64,000 nt of DNA from Neoceratodus forsteri (Eukaryota; Chordata; Ceratodontiformes; Ceratodontidae). A program made the position numbers and the translations under genes. Positions 10,906 to 21,639 of the stretch are shown here, piece by piece. The number at the start of each line of letters is the position of its first letter. The first letter of the stretch is position 1. A model generated the notes under the pieces. It saw nothing but the letters and a program-made list of their open reading frames with translations. It did not search any database and had not been told where the DNA came from. Where the stretch lies: contig JADMNL010000028.1 of assembly GCA_016271365.2 (NCBI GenBank), positions 58,794,001 to 58,858,000 of the forward strand. The letters are read 5' to 3'.

Positions 10906-12190
10906 GATGACTGGCTATCTGTTTGGCACAGACCTAACCCGCAGAAGGCGACTGAAGGATAACCCCTAGCTGCACAGAGTAGGAGAGAGCCCTGTAGGAG
11001 TGTAATATCCTCACTAGTACTAGCCCCCCCCACCTGATGTGGGTATGCCCACTGGCACAACTGGAATCTTTCTTACCAGCTGAACCAGATTCTACATTTT
11101 GGGACTGGCAAAAGCATAACAATTTATTTGAGCCAGATGTGTGACGGTGGGAATATAAGGTCCTTCAAGGACCAACAACAACAATATGGCTTACCTCAGA
11201 AGGACTTTTTTTTTTGATATCTGCAAGTCTGCAATTTTCTTAACAACCAGCCCTCTGATGAACCTTATTTAAAGGAAGCCCAGGCTCTGATGCAAGATTT
11301 AATGCGCTATATCCATATGCAAACCCCCAATTATTTGATTTCCCTAATACACCCAACAAGAGAACACCTTCGGGGTGGCTAAGCGATGGGAGGGAGAACT
11401 CTAGATAGAGCTCACTTTATCAGACTGGGAGAAGAGCTGTTATGAAATAAGCAGAGTGGCAACGTAACACGTCTGGAGAGAGTATGCCTGGAAGCATCTG
11501 ATAATGACAGAGGTACAGCCCAGGAGTAAGGAAGCCCGGAGACCAGCCTAGGAGAGAGAATGATATTTTAGAACCCCGGCAACTACCTCCAGATATCCAA
11601 GAACTGGATCATGCTGGAGACTCTGAGGGGAACTTCAGGGAAACCACACCCATATTATAGGGATCTGCACCTTACTGCAACCATTCTTACGGGACCTGCA
11701 ATGGGAGATATCTCTGGTCCTGCAGGTGCCTGTATCTTTAATTCCGCAGCTCTACCTATTCCACCATTACCCAGCGGGACTTACAGACAGGCACAGCAAA
11801 TATTTACTGGGGCTCATGCTCCCGGCAGTCAGTAAATATATAACTAGAAACTGGCCATCTCCAAATGTAGGTGGCATAACTGAGTGGAGAGCCACAGTTA
11901 ATGACAGCTACAAGATGGGAACAATCATATACAGCTTTTATGAGAAAATAGATACCTTCACCTCAAGGTGGAATAGGTGGGTCATACGTGTGATGCCACA
12001 TGATTCAGGTTTTATCCCTTAGTTACTCCCAGATTCTGATCAACTTCAGACAGGGGACTGGAGTTTCTGGTGCCGATGGAGAGACACACGGGGTGGAGTA
12101 CAGAAACCTTGAGCCGACAGGCCTTTTGCTCAGTGCGTTCTGCCCCCTGCCCCCCCAACCCAGCAGCAATCTATATACTAGCTCAGAAAA
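10906..12190 (+). mobile_element. L1/Tx1-type LINE (copy a), segment 3: ORF2 C-terminal region
   Basis: Broken frames translate to the L1 ORF2 C-terminal region. These include a 'TVGI-GPSRTNNNNMAYLRRTF' stretch near 11140-11215, a W-x-x-Y-A-W-K-H block near 11480, and LLGLMLPAVSKYITRNWPSPNVGGITEWRATVND at about 11800-11900, which matches the end of L1 ORF2 (the IARxWKSPxxPxxxEW motif). Numerous stops and frameshifts interrupt it. Orientation and order agree with segments 1 and 2, so it is one dismembered element. Confidence 0.75.
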
Positions 12191-12695
12191 AGGGGACCCA
12201 AACCTAAAAAAAGACATCAACAGACTGGAGAGGGTTCAGAGGACGCCTAGTAAAATGATACAGGGTCTGCAAATGAAACCATACGAAGATAGGTTAATGG
12301 AACAATATGTATTCTCTCGAACATAAGAGGGATGGGAGAACATGATAGAAACCTTCAAATATCTACAAGGAATAAACAAAACTCAGGTACAGAACCTGTT
12401 TCAGGGCAGGAGTTACACAAGAACAAGAGGGCATGACACGACGTTTGAGGGGGAAAGTTAAGGGGCAACGTGAGGACATTCTTCTTCAAAGAGAGGATGG
12501 TGAACGCATGGAACAGTCTCCCCCATGAAGTGGTGGGGGCCAAGACGATCAGGAGCTTCAAACATACTGGGGATCAATAAAACGGCTTCATAGCACTAAG
12601 CAGTAAATAGGGGAAGGGGGTTAGTTATTTTACAATGGGCAGACTAGATGGATCATAAGGTCACCTTCTGCCGCCACTTTCTACGTTTCTATGTT
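12191..12695 (+). mobile_element. CR1 LINE copy D (3' fragment)
   Basis: A 5'-truncated CR1 tail encodes PNLKKDINRLERVQRTPSKMIQGLQMKPYEDRL at about 12197-12295. It then carries YLQGINKTQVQNLFQGRSYTRTRGHD and the F-F-K-E-R region near 12485, and ends 'tttctacgtttctatg' at 12680-12695. It is inserted between the coding end of L1 copy a and that element's 3' UTR. The dodecamer 'cagcagcaatct' occurs on both sides (12160 and 12746) but is not adjacent to the ends, so it is not an obvious target-site duplication. Confidence 0.8.
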
Positions 12696-12898
12696 AATAG
12701 TAACAGAGATGCTCTGCCTCCCCCATTTGCTGTGTAGGGGGGACAGCAGCAATCTGTAGACCCTAAGACTTGCCTGTTAATTTTACGTAATGTCTAACAT
12801 TTTGATGAAGAATACTATATATCTGTGCATTAATCTGTAAGGTATATACATGCGCAAACTAGATTTAATAAAAAAAGATATTTACAAAAAAAAAAAAA
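12696..12898 (+). mobile_element. L1 copy a, segment 4: 3' UTR and poly-A
   Basis: This short AT-rich stretch ends with AATAAA at 12867-12872 and then a 13-base A-run at 12886-12898. That is the expected polyadenylated 3' end of the plus-strand L1 whose coding pieces start at 2.76 kb. The identification depends on position and tail type; there is no protein homology here. Confidence 0.55.
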
Positions 12899-13097
12899 TG
12901 GGGGGGTTCAGGCACCTTAGCCAGAGTAGCAAGGAAGGAGATGACCAGGTAATTACCTGCAGACAAAAAGTCGCTATTTTTTTTTTTTTTTTTTTTTTTT
13001 AAATGGGGGGTGGGATTTAGCCTGCTTCTCAGACCCAAGTTGCAAAGAAAGACTGAAATGCAGGAGGGGTAGTGATGGTGAAAACTACGCTTAACAC
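12899..13097. repeat. Low-complexity DNA with T24 homopolymer
   Basis: A run of 24 T occupies 12977-13000, followed by AAA and a G-run. The poly-T could be the tail of a small minus-strand retroposon ending near 13090, but no head sequence was recognised. Confidence 0.5.
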
Positions 13098-13757
13098 AGA
13101 AACATAGACTGACGGCAGATAAGGTCCATATATTACTCTCTATCTCAGTTATATTACCGACTGTTCATATCCTATATCCTGTATATTTACATGCATATTA
13201 ATATTCTATATTCTATATGCAAGTATTGTATGTATTTTTTCTCCTATGCTCCCCTCCCCCAGGACGCACCTGAAATCAAGCAGTACTCTGCTCAGTGTGC
13301 CTTTCTGGTAAAACTCTTAAATAAATAAATAAATAAATAAGGAGCGCTTGGCCCACCCAGTCTGCCCATTTCCGTACCTACTGGATAAGCTGCAGCTCCT
13401 AGTTAACCAGCAGCCTACTTCTTCCTACCCCCAACCCCTAGAATTGCCTTATGACTGTCCCATGCATGCTAGAATTCCCCCACTATTACTGACCCCACAA
13501 TCTCCTCAGGAAGGCCGTTCGATGCGTCCTCCACCCTCTCCGTGAAGAAATACTTCCTCACGTTACCCCTGAGCCGCCCCCCCCTCTATCTCCAAATTGT
13601 GCCCCCTTGTTCTTGCACATCTCTTTTTCTGAAAGATGCTACCCTCTTGGACTTTGTTGATTCCCTTGAGGTACATGAAGAAAGTTGCTGTTCTATCCCC
13701 CTCTCCATTCCTAGAAGGTATACATATTAAGCTCCTTTAGCCTCTCTTTGCATCATA
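13098..13757 (-). mobile_element. CR1 LINE copy E (3' fragment), split by a LINE tail
   Basis: On the minus strand this is the 3' end of a RLKELNMYSLEE-lineage CR1. It has the C-terminal coding and 3' UTR region from 13757 to about 13343, and the terminal 'gcagataagg...' region at 13098-13126. The latter is separated from the former by an AT-rich insert at about 13127-13342. The wording of the 3' UTR (for example 'aaccagcagcctacttcttcc', 13403-13423) is the same as in copy M at 53.16 kb. Small indels break the coding frame. Confidence 0.85.
13127..13342 (+). mobile_element. 3' end of a Nimb/Rex1-like LINE inside CR1 copy E
   Basis: This AT-rich, non-coding 216-bp segment ends in a TAAA tandem (about 13318-13340). 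It resembles the 3' UTRs of the LINE at 24.0-25.26 kb and of the tail at 63.0 kb: a 'tatcctgtatatt' block, then a C-rich patch, then a TAAA repeat. It interrupts the CR1 3' UTR, and ATAAGG on both sides may be the target-site duplication. It would be an extremely 5'-truncated LINE insertion. Confidence 0.55.
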
Positions 13758-14950
13758 GTTTTTTTTTTCCACCCAATTGCATTTTTAAGCTACTAAATCA
13801 GGACAGAAGTTTGGTTTTAAAATGTGTTGTTTCAAACATTATAATTCTCCTATCCATTCTAAAAATCTGACGTATCAACTCAGGCTAAAAACGTTTTACA
13901 TGCATTGCAAAATAAAACAAAAATCAATTAAGCAGTAAGGCATGACTGGACGTATGTTATGCAAGGACAGTTTCACACTTCAGGTGCGGTGTGAGACAGG
14001 AGGTACAGCTGAGTGTTCTCAACCACCCGCAAAATGACTAACAGAAGCATAAATGCACGTTCTGGAGTACCTTATTGTGATTATAAAATGGGTCCAGCAG
14101 AACAAGCTTCAAGGATTTTGTTCTATCCAGTTTACAGTGTGGTATTCAACAAGAATACCAGCAATGACACTGGTATTCTGCCTACAACTCGGGGTGTGTA
14201 CAGAACAAGTGAACGTAAAATGCAAGCCCTGCAGATACTTCATAATCTAGGGCTAATGTCATTATAGATTTCAAAAAGCATCTGACTCTCCTGAACTGAC
14301 CTCACAACTGCTGTGCTTGGGACATCCCAGTATGTTGTCCTTCTACGCACTATGATGACATAATCAAAGGATGCCGATAGGATCAGATGCATGCTCTTTC
14401 TCTGCGGGACCACTAACAATGCATTCTAATTGCACCAATGGACCTGTGGAGATTGGAGAATCACAGAAACCGCTATGTGAGCAAATGGAACATTAATCTG
14501 TACAGAGGCTGAGATAGTGATTACACGAGGTTCAAGACGGGTGTGAACGGATAGCAGCCGAAGAAAAACAGAATGCCTGGAATTAGGAGCCAACCAGGAG
14601 CCACGGGGGAGAAAAAGTAAGATTAAAACAAAAAAATTTACATGGGTCTGGGACCTGCTGACTCTTGTCATGGACAAAATTGTTACAGATCCAGTGAAGC
14701 AACGGATGCTGCAGTAATTACTGGAACTGGAATCAGAACTCTGGTCAGACATACTTTCTACCTGTTCTGAGCTGAAGATTTATGGCTGCATACAAAATCA
14801 CAGTTGCTCATTACAGATCGAGGAAGCGATCCTGACCAATCTGAAGTGCTCCTTTCCCCTGCGTCTGAGACACTCTTATTCTGTGAAGAGTATCTCACTC
14901 GCAGCTGCCCTGGAAACAGGCACGTTCCCAAAAGGCTTGTTTTTTAAATT
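13758..14950. other. Unrecognised non-coding sequence
   Basis: There is no gene, RNA or recognisable repeat core. A few open frames of up to 108 codons exist but show no conserved motifs and random composition. The segment runs up to a palindrome cluster at 14954. Confidence 0.35.
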
Positions 14951-14953
14951 AAT

Positions 14954-15125
14954 ATATTATTGATCAAGCTTGATCAATAATATTTTAATACAACCACAAA
15001 GACCACGCTTACAATTGTAAGAGTGGTCTCATTCTTAAGGTATCAGAACCGTTCACCTTCACTTCACGGTTCTCATACCCTACGAATGTGCGTGAGATCA
15101 CTCTTACAAACATACGAGTGACCTC
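14954..15125. repeat. Cluster of four palindromes/hairpins
   Basis: Four consecutive self-complementary units lie within 172 bp. The first, 14954-14983, is a perfect 30-bp palindrome centred on AAGCTT. The second, 15000-15029, is a 30-bp palindrome with one mismatched pair (7/22 positions from its start). The third, 15039-15079, has a stem of about 14 bp with one mismatch and a loop of about 13 bases. The fourth, 15094-15125, has an interrupted stem with two mismatches. Units two and four resemble each other (GACCAC/GATCAC, CTTAC, GTGGTC/GTGACC). No coding frame is present. It may be part of a fold-back DNA transposon. Confidence 0.7.
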
Positions 15126-15861
15126 GGCAGCAGAACGTGCGATTACCTCATTAGCCTTCTTTCATTTTAGTGTCCTGTCATTAGTCTTACAACTTCTTTT
15201 TTAATTATTTGGATGGGCCAGTAAATCAATTTCAAGGACCAGTAAGTCTTCTCAGAGACTGGTCCTGGGCAAGTTATCAGTATGAAAAGTGTATTTATTC
15301 AATTTTTTGTTCAACTGGTGGGTGCCCCAGTCCCCAGGATAATTTTCAGGCATGACTGACCCATGAAAATGGCAAAAACATACAGTTAAAGTAGAGCAAA
15401 AATACAGAGGAATTTTACAGACGCTGGCAAGCAAGTAGTCCTTGACCTCTGCAGATTCCATATTCCTCAAATTACAACTTGTATGTCCTCCGAGAAAAAT
15501 ACTGTATACCGCACTATAGAAATCTTGTCCATTTACCTTACCGGGTTTTTTCTTGCTCAGTGTCAACATTATTAAACCTTCAAATATCAAGATGGGCCAG
15601 TGCATGGATTCCAAAGGACAGAAATGTTTCCGGATACTGAACCTGTACTATTCAGCGTTGACGCTGCCACTCGCCACATCGCAGGTTGCTATTCGTTTCT
15701 GGATTTGGCTTGTTATGGGGGGGCTCCAAATCGCCAAATTGTGATGCTGATGGCTGCCCGGTTTATATCTAACTAAATGAAATGTTTGGTTTGGCTACAG
15801 ATTTGGGGATTTCACTACAAACTTTCAGCAGCAATACACCACAAAATAAATAAATAAAAGG
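15126..15861. other. Unrecognised sequence between palindromes and MITE
   Basis: No gene or known repeat is visible. 'Gggccagt' wording appears at 15215 and 15594. A TAAA-rich patch at 15845-15858 directly precedes the MITE. Open frames up to 120 codons lack recognisable motifs. Confidence 0.35.
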
Positions 15862-16485
15862 TTAAAAGGAAACAGTCAGCACCAACAGACTCAAACTCAA
15901 GTGTGGGGATGCTCCCAATTTGCACTTTGCGTGCAAAAACATTATAGTTTACTTACAGCCTACTGTACTGCAGTAAACAGTATCAGACTACATTTGCTTA
16001 GTTCTAGACTGCGATATTCTTTTACTACCAATCCCAGAATCCCCTGCAGCTGACATCAGAGCAGTAGGCAGCAGTGGGAGATTCAACATGCTTGCAGTGC
16101 ATGTTGGAGTTTATATGAGCTATTTTGTTTGCTCGTTCTGCTGTCCTCTCCGGACTACGTACAGTCACAGAGGACTGTACTTATCTCTCGGAGAAAAGCA
16201 GACCCGGAAAACATCTGAGCGGAGATTATGAAAGTTCTAACATGCACACTGCATGCTGTTAAATCTCCCATTGCTGCCTACTGCTCTGATGTCAGCTGTA
16301 GGGATTCTGAGATTTGTAGTAACAGAAGATGTCAGCCTAGAACTAAGCAAAATGAGTCTAATACAATCTACTATACTATACTACCGTAACCTAAGTAAAC
16401 CAAAATGTTTTTGCACACAAGTGCACACTGGGACCAGCCCCACACTTGAGTGTGGGGGCCCTTTTTGCTGACTGTTCCTCTTTAA
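15862..16485. mobile_element. T2/Kolobok-like MITE 1 with TTAA TSD and long inverted arms
   Basis: The element is bounded by TTAA at 15862-15865 and 16482-16485. Just inside, AAGGAAACAGTCAGCA faces the reverse complement AGAGGAACAGTCAGCA. The arms continue imperfectly for about 250 bp: 'gctgacatcagagcagtagg' at 16050-16069 pairs with 'cctactgctctgatgtcagc' at 16277-16296, and 'ctcaagtgtgggg' pairs with 'cacacttgagtgtggggg'. The middle, about 120 bp, is single-copy. TTAA duplication plus an AAGGR-type terminus is the signature of the T2/Kolobok group known from frogs; PiggyBac also uses TTAA. It has no transposase. Confidence 0.82.
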
Positions 16486-16689
16486 CACTTCCGGCTTATA
16501 CCCTGCTACTGATCACCAAGAGGGACAGTATTTCAGGAAGTTTCTCTGAACAATTATCAACTTTGGAAGCAATCTTAAACCAACTCCAGAGAATGAAAGT
16601 CTACAAACATCATAAAAAACATAGAATTTTAAAGGCAGAAAAAAAAAAAATTCCTGCAACCCCTAGCTTAGTCCCTCTAGTCTAGCGCA
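16486..16689. other. Unassigned spacer
   Basis: A-run near 16640-16650; no gene or recognisable repeat core. Confidence 0.3.
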
Positions 16690-16970
16690 GGTAGGGCCTA
16701 GGCAGTTCCACGTCAAGATAGCAAATACGGGAACGTCGAAGTGCAAAACAGCACTACATTACAGTGAGTGCCGCATCGGCAACCTGTTTGTGGGTGGCTT
16801 TGCCCCCCTCGTCCCCCCCCCTTTATTTAATATAACTCCAGGGTAGGAGCAGACCTTGGGGAGGGGGAACAGTCAGTCGCAGATATGGCACTCGCTGTAA
16901 TTTGTGTGCCATTTTGACTCCTCGACGTTCTGTACCCACTGTCTTGACAGGCTACCGGCCTAGGCAGTGC
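16690..16970. mobile_element. Fold-back element (imperfect inverted repeat)
   Basis: The left arm, about 16690-16779, carries in order CCTAGGC, GTCAAGA, GAACGTCGA, GCACT-ATTACAG and GAGTGCC. The right arm, about 16882-16966, reads as the reverse complement of the same blocks (GGCACTCGCTGTAAT, TCGACGTTC, TCTTGAC, CCTAGGC). The loop of about 100 bp is G/C-homopolymer-rich. Several mismatches are of the CG/TG kind expected from methylation decay. No transposase is present and no target-site duplication was identified. Confidence 0.65.
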
Positions 16971-17057
16971 TCCCTGCTGTTAACTCTGCAGGGATAGAAT
17001 TTAATGGTATTCCACCCTGTTTTGCATATCAGTTTTTAAGGCAAAATACCATTTTCA

Positions 17058-19828
17058 TCATATTAACAAACTAAAATGCCAGCAGACTAGGTCTATTGGT
17101 CTTTCGCATCTGCTCAGCCCCCACCCTGGGAACTGACCTTGCTGCCCCCTCACCCTCTCAGGCTTCGCCCTTCCCAGCCCCGGATATTCTCGCTGCACTG
17201 GACTTTGCTTCCAGAACCCTTCCCCTATACCTGTCCCACCCCCTCTTAAACCCACTGTCTCTGCCTTCACCAGCTCCCCAGGCAGCGCATTCCATGGCTC
17301 CACCACCCTCTCAGTAAAGTAGCACCTCCTCCTTTCTCCCCTGAATCCCCCCCTCCAGCTTCCACCCATGCCCTCTAGTTGCCCTCCCTTCCTTTGAGCA
17401 CCCACTTCGCCTCCTATTCACCCCTCATGTACCTGAAGACCTCTATCATGTCTCCCCCAGTCTCTTTCTCTTCCAATGTGTACATATTTAGCTCCTCGAG
17501 CCTCTCCCTATAGGTTCTGTCCCCCAAGCCCCAGATCATTTTGGTTGCCCTCCTCTGAACCCTCTCCAGGAGTTCAATGTCCCTCTATAAATGTGGCCTC
17601 CAGAACTGCATGCAGTACTCAAGGTGTGGCCTCACCAAGCAGTTGTACAGAGGTAGTATCACTTCCCTCCTTCTGGAGGTGATCCCCCCTAGCGATGCAT
17701 CCCAGCATCCTGTTGGCCTTGGCCGCTGCCCTCCTACAAGTCTCAGAGTTGTTCATCTTGACATCCACCACCACCCCCAGGTCCCTCTCAGCCATCGAGA
17801 CTTGTTGCATTCCCCCCAGGGTGTATACCTGGCCCGGGATTCTGGCTCCCAGGTGCAGTACCTTGCATTTCCCTGCATTAAACCTCAGCTTCCACTTTCT
17901 AGACCACCCTTCCAGAGCCTCCAGGTCCCCCTGAAGGGCCACCCTCCCCTCCTCCCCATCCACCACCGCCCCCAGCTTTGAGTCATCCACAAAGAGACTC
18001 ATCTCACTCCTGATACCCTTCCTTATGTCAGAGACATAGGCATTGAACAGGAGGGGCCCAAGGACCGATCCTTGAGGGACCCCACTAATGACCCTTCTCT
18101 GGGTCTGGTCCTGGAGCCAATTCCCTATCCATCTGATCATCTTGTTTCCCACCCCTACTTCCCTCAGCTTATCCAACAGGCCCCCGTGGGGAACAGAGTC
18201 AAATGCCTTGCTGAAGTAAAGAAAGAAGACGTCCACCGGCCCTATCAGGTCCAAGGCACTCGTCACCCAATCATAAAACTCCACAAGGTTTGTCTGACAC
18301 GATTTCCCCGGGACAAAGCCATGCTGTCTATCATCCAGGTACCCCAACTTTTCCAGGTCCCCCCTAGCCTCTCCTTTACGATGCCCTTCATCACCTTGCC
18401 CACCACCGAGGTCAGGCTGACGGGCCTGTAGTTCCCTGCCACCTCCCTTGATCCACCCTTGTGGATAGGCACTATATGCGCCACCTTCCAGTCCTGGGGC
18501 ACCCACCCTGTCCTCAGGGAGATGCTGAAAAGCTCCGCCAGGACATCCACCAGTTTCTTCAGCACTCTAGGATGTATTTTATCCGGCCCCGGTGCTTTCT
18601 CCATCTTAAGGGAACTGAGGGCTTTCCTCACTCTCTCTGCCATGATTTCCACCTCTGCTACCTCGACCCCTGCATTGCCTTTCCCCCCTTCTGCCAGTGA
18701 TGCCCCCCCTCCCCAATCGGTAAGGGTCCCCCCCCAGTTTCACTGTCTCCTCCCTGTATGAGGCAGCCCACCCCCCATTTTCCTTGGTGAAAACTGAGGC
18801 AAAGTACTCATTTAGTACCTCAACCTGCTCCCCCGGGTCTTATGCCCATCCCTCCCCTATTTTAATCCTGCTAATCTGCCCCTTCACCCTTCGTTTTTCC
18901 CCAATGTGTCTAAAGAACCCCTTATTCCCTTTCCTAATTTCCCTGGCCAGGTTCTGCTCTATCCTTGGCTTAGCCACCCTCACCACCCTGGTGGCCATCC
19001 TGGCCATCAGCTCATACTCTCCTCGATCACTGGCACTCCTTGAGCACTTGAGATGCCTATAGGCTGTCTTCTTTCCCCTCACTGCCTCCTGAACCTCCCT
19101 GGTCCACCAGCAGGGTTTTCAGGCCCTACCGCATTTGCGTCTCACTTCTGCACAGGTGCTGGTAGCATCCTGCATCCCTCCCCTGATGATTTCCCATCTA
19201 CTGTCAGCATCCATGTCTGGCCCAATCCCATACAAATGCTCCTTAAGGATCCTTCCCATTTCTTTGAAATCTGCCCCCTAAAGTCATTTACCTCCATCTT
19301 TGTGCAGCCTTCTACCCCTCCTAGGTCCAGGCAGAACCAGACTGTTGCATGATCACTCTCCACCAACTGGTCTCTTACCTCCAGGCCTCCAATCTGGGCA
19401 CTGTCTGCCAGGACCACATCCAGTATCCGCTACTCCCTGGTCGGTTCCCCTACCTGCAGGGTTAGGAACGCGTCCTGAAAGACATTCAACAACCTCTGTT
19501 CCCTGGCCACTGAGGGTGACATAGTCCCCTAGTCCGTTCCTGGCATATTTAAATCCCCAACACCACCACCCTTCCCCTACCCAATCTGCAGTGTCTCCCA
19601 ACATCTGCCACCAGACTCTCCTCCAGTTCCTCCCCAGAGCAGGGGGTCTGTACACCACTCCTATTTAACTCTCTTCCCCCCTTGTTATCAAGGTGACCCA
19701 AATCGCCTCCACAGTTCCCTCCGCCTCCTCCACTCCTCCTATGCCAATGCAGTTTTTGACTATTATTGCCACCCCTCCTCCACTTCCCATGATATATTCC
19801 CACTTCTCCATGTCTCCGTTCTGCAGTT
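17058..19828 (-). mobile_element. CR1 LINE copy F (minus)
   Basis: The minus-strand reading starts near 19820 in the endonuclease (VAIIVKN-like, then GVVYRPPALG at 19650 and VVLADSAQIGGLEV at 19415). It continues through MEKAPGPDKIHPRVLKKL, GWVPQDWKVAHIVPIHKGG, NYRPVSLTSVVGKVMKG, FLYFSKAFDSVPHGG, SGVPQGSVLGPLLFNAYVSDI, LFVDDSKLGAVVDG (FADD changed to FVDD) and the C-terminal SLEE region, ending near 17060. A 295-codon open frame covers the RT at 17619-18506. It is one of the better preserved copies but has at least four frame breaks. It lies head to head with copy G. Confidence 0.92.
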
Positions 19829-21568
19829 TAATCTAGACAGCTGAGTGGAGAGGTCAGGTGGAGTCAAGAGGACCAGAAGAGGCTGGGGCACTGGGTGGGC
19901 CAGGCCTAAAAGGGGATGGGTGTTTAGTTGAGGGGGTGGATTGGGAGGGAGAAATCACAGAGGACAGGGTGAGGGAGACCCTTCGGGCGCTAAAAACTGA
20001 TAAGGCACCGGGAACGGATGGGCTGCATCCGAGGGTTCTGAAGGAACTGGCGGACAAACTGACAGCTCCACTAGCTGCACTTTTCAACGCCTCTCTGCAG
20101 ACAGGATGGGTGCCTCAAGACTGGAGGGTGGCTCATGTGGGGCCTATCCACAAAGGCGGGGTTTAGGGAGGAGATGGGAAATGGCAGGCCTGTCAGCCTA
20201 ACATCTGTGGTAGGTAAACTAATGAAGGGCTTCATCAAGGAGAAGCTCGGAGGCAACTGGAAAGGTTGGGGCACCAGGATGACAAACAGTATGGTTTTGT
20301 CCTGGGGAGATCGTGTCAGACCAACCTCATAGATTTTTACAACTGGACGATGGGGACCCTGGACTGACAAAGACCGGTGGCTGTCCTATATCTGGATTTC
20401 AGTAAGGCGTTTGACTCGGTACCCCACATGGGGTTAACAAAGTTGAGGGAATGGGGGTGGGAGGACAGTTGCTTAGATGGGTAGAAAATTGGCTAACAGG
20501 GTGAACACAGAGGATAGTGGTTGGTGGGATAGTCTCCTCCCCTAGGAAGGTCTTCAGTGGGGTTCCCCAAGGTTCGATACTGGGGCCACTCCTGTTCAAT
20601 GCCTATGTCTCCGATATGCGGGGGGGGGGTTAGGAGTAGGATGAGCCTCTTTGCGGATGACTCAAAACTGGGAGCACTGGCAGACGGGGATGAAGCGAGA
20701 GAGACAGTCCAGATGGATCTGGATACCCTGGAGGGGTGGTCAAGGAGGTGGGGACTGAGGTTTAATCCAGGGAAGTGTAGGGTGCTGCACCTGAGGGTCA
20801 GAAACCCAGGTCATGTATACACCCCGGGGGTGGGGTCTCACTGCAAGCCACAACGAGTGAAAGGGACCTGGGGGTGGTGGTAGACACCAAAATGAATAAC
20901 ACTGAAAACTGCAGAAGATCGGCGGCAAAAGCAAACAGGATTATGGGCTGCATAGCCCAGGGAATTACATCCAGGAGGAGGGAGATGATCCTCCCTCTGT
21001 ATAATGCCTTGGTCAGGCCACATCTTGAGTACTGCATGCAGTTCTGGAGACCTCACCTTAAGAAGGACATAGCACTCCTGGAAAGGGTTTACAGGAGGGC
21101 AACCAGGATGATTCAGGGCATGAGAGAAAGGACCTATGAGGAAAGGCTGGAAGTCCTTGGGCTGTACTCATTGGAGGAGAGGAGAGACAAGGGGGACATG
21201 ATATGGGTCTTCAAATATGTGAAAGGGATTAACAGGGGTGGAGCCAAAGAAAAGTTCAGGCTAAAGAAAGGGGGCACAACCAGGGGGCATGAGTGGAAAC
21301 TGGAGCGGGGAAATTACAGGGGAGAACGTAGAAGGCATTACTTCGCTGAGAGGGTGGTGGGGCCATGGAATGCACTGTCTGGGAGCCTAGTGGAGGAGGG
21401 CACAGTGTAGGGCTTTGAGACGGGGTGGGACAGGTGCATGGGTATACTGAAGCTGAAGATTACCTTCAGGGGCTGGGGGTGGGAGAGCGAGCACCCAATA
21501 GATGATGGCTACTGAGCAGAAACGGAAGACCATCAGGCCTAATCTGCTGGCTTTTAGTATGTTAGTAT
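19829..21568 (+). mobile_element. CR1 LINE copy G (plus)
   Basis: This 5'-truncated CR1 starts just before the RT domain: EITEDRVRETLRALKTDKAPGT, then GWVPQDWRVAHVGPIHKGG, a frame break near 20160, and RPVSLTSVVGKLMKGFIKEK. The palm then carries SLFADDSKLGALADG (FADD intact), with further breaks around 20340-20560. A clean 178-codon frame at 20874-21410 encodes the C-terminus ([35 protein letters not shown] and following). The 3' tail is TTTTAGTATGTTAGTAT at 21551-21567, the same lineage as copies B and J. Orientation is opposite to copy F. Confidence 0.92.
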
Positions 21569-21639
21569 CCTCTTTTAGATAGACATAATGCCAGATTTTG
21601 TGAGGGAAAATCAAATTTTTGTTTTTGGTATTCCACCTC

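Noticed and set aside
12160..12757. 'cagcagcaatct' on both sides of CR1 copy D as a TSD
   Set aside because: The words are not adjacent to the CR1 ends: about 25-50 bases lie between. They are more likely chance or an older local duplication.
17577..18431. Long plus-strand frames over CR1 copy F
   Set aside because: They are antisense to the CR1 reverse transcriptase, whose motifs are all on the minus strand.
17058..21568. Twin-priming (5' inversion) of one CR1 insertion
   Set aside because: Both arms carry the same RT and C-terminal coding region and each has its own 3' end, so they are two insertions.
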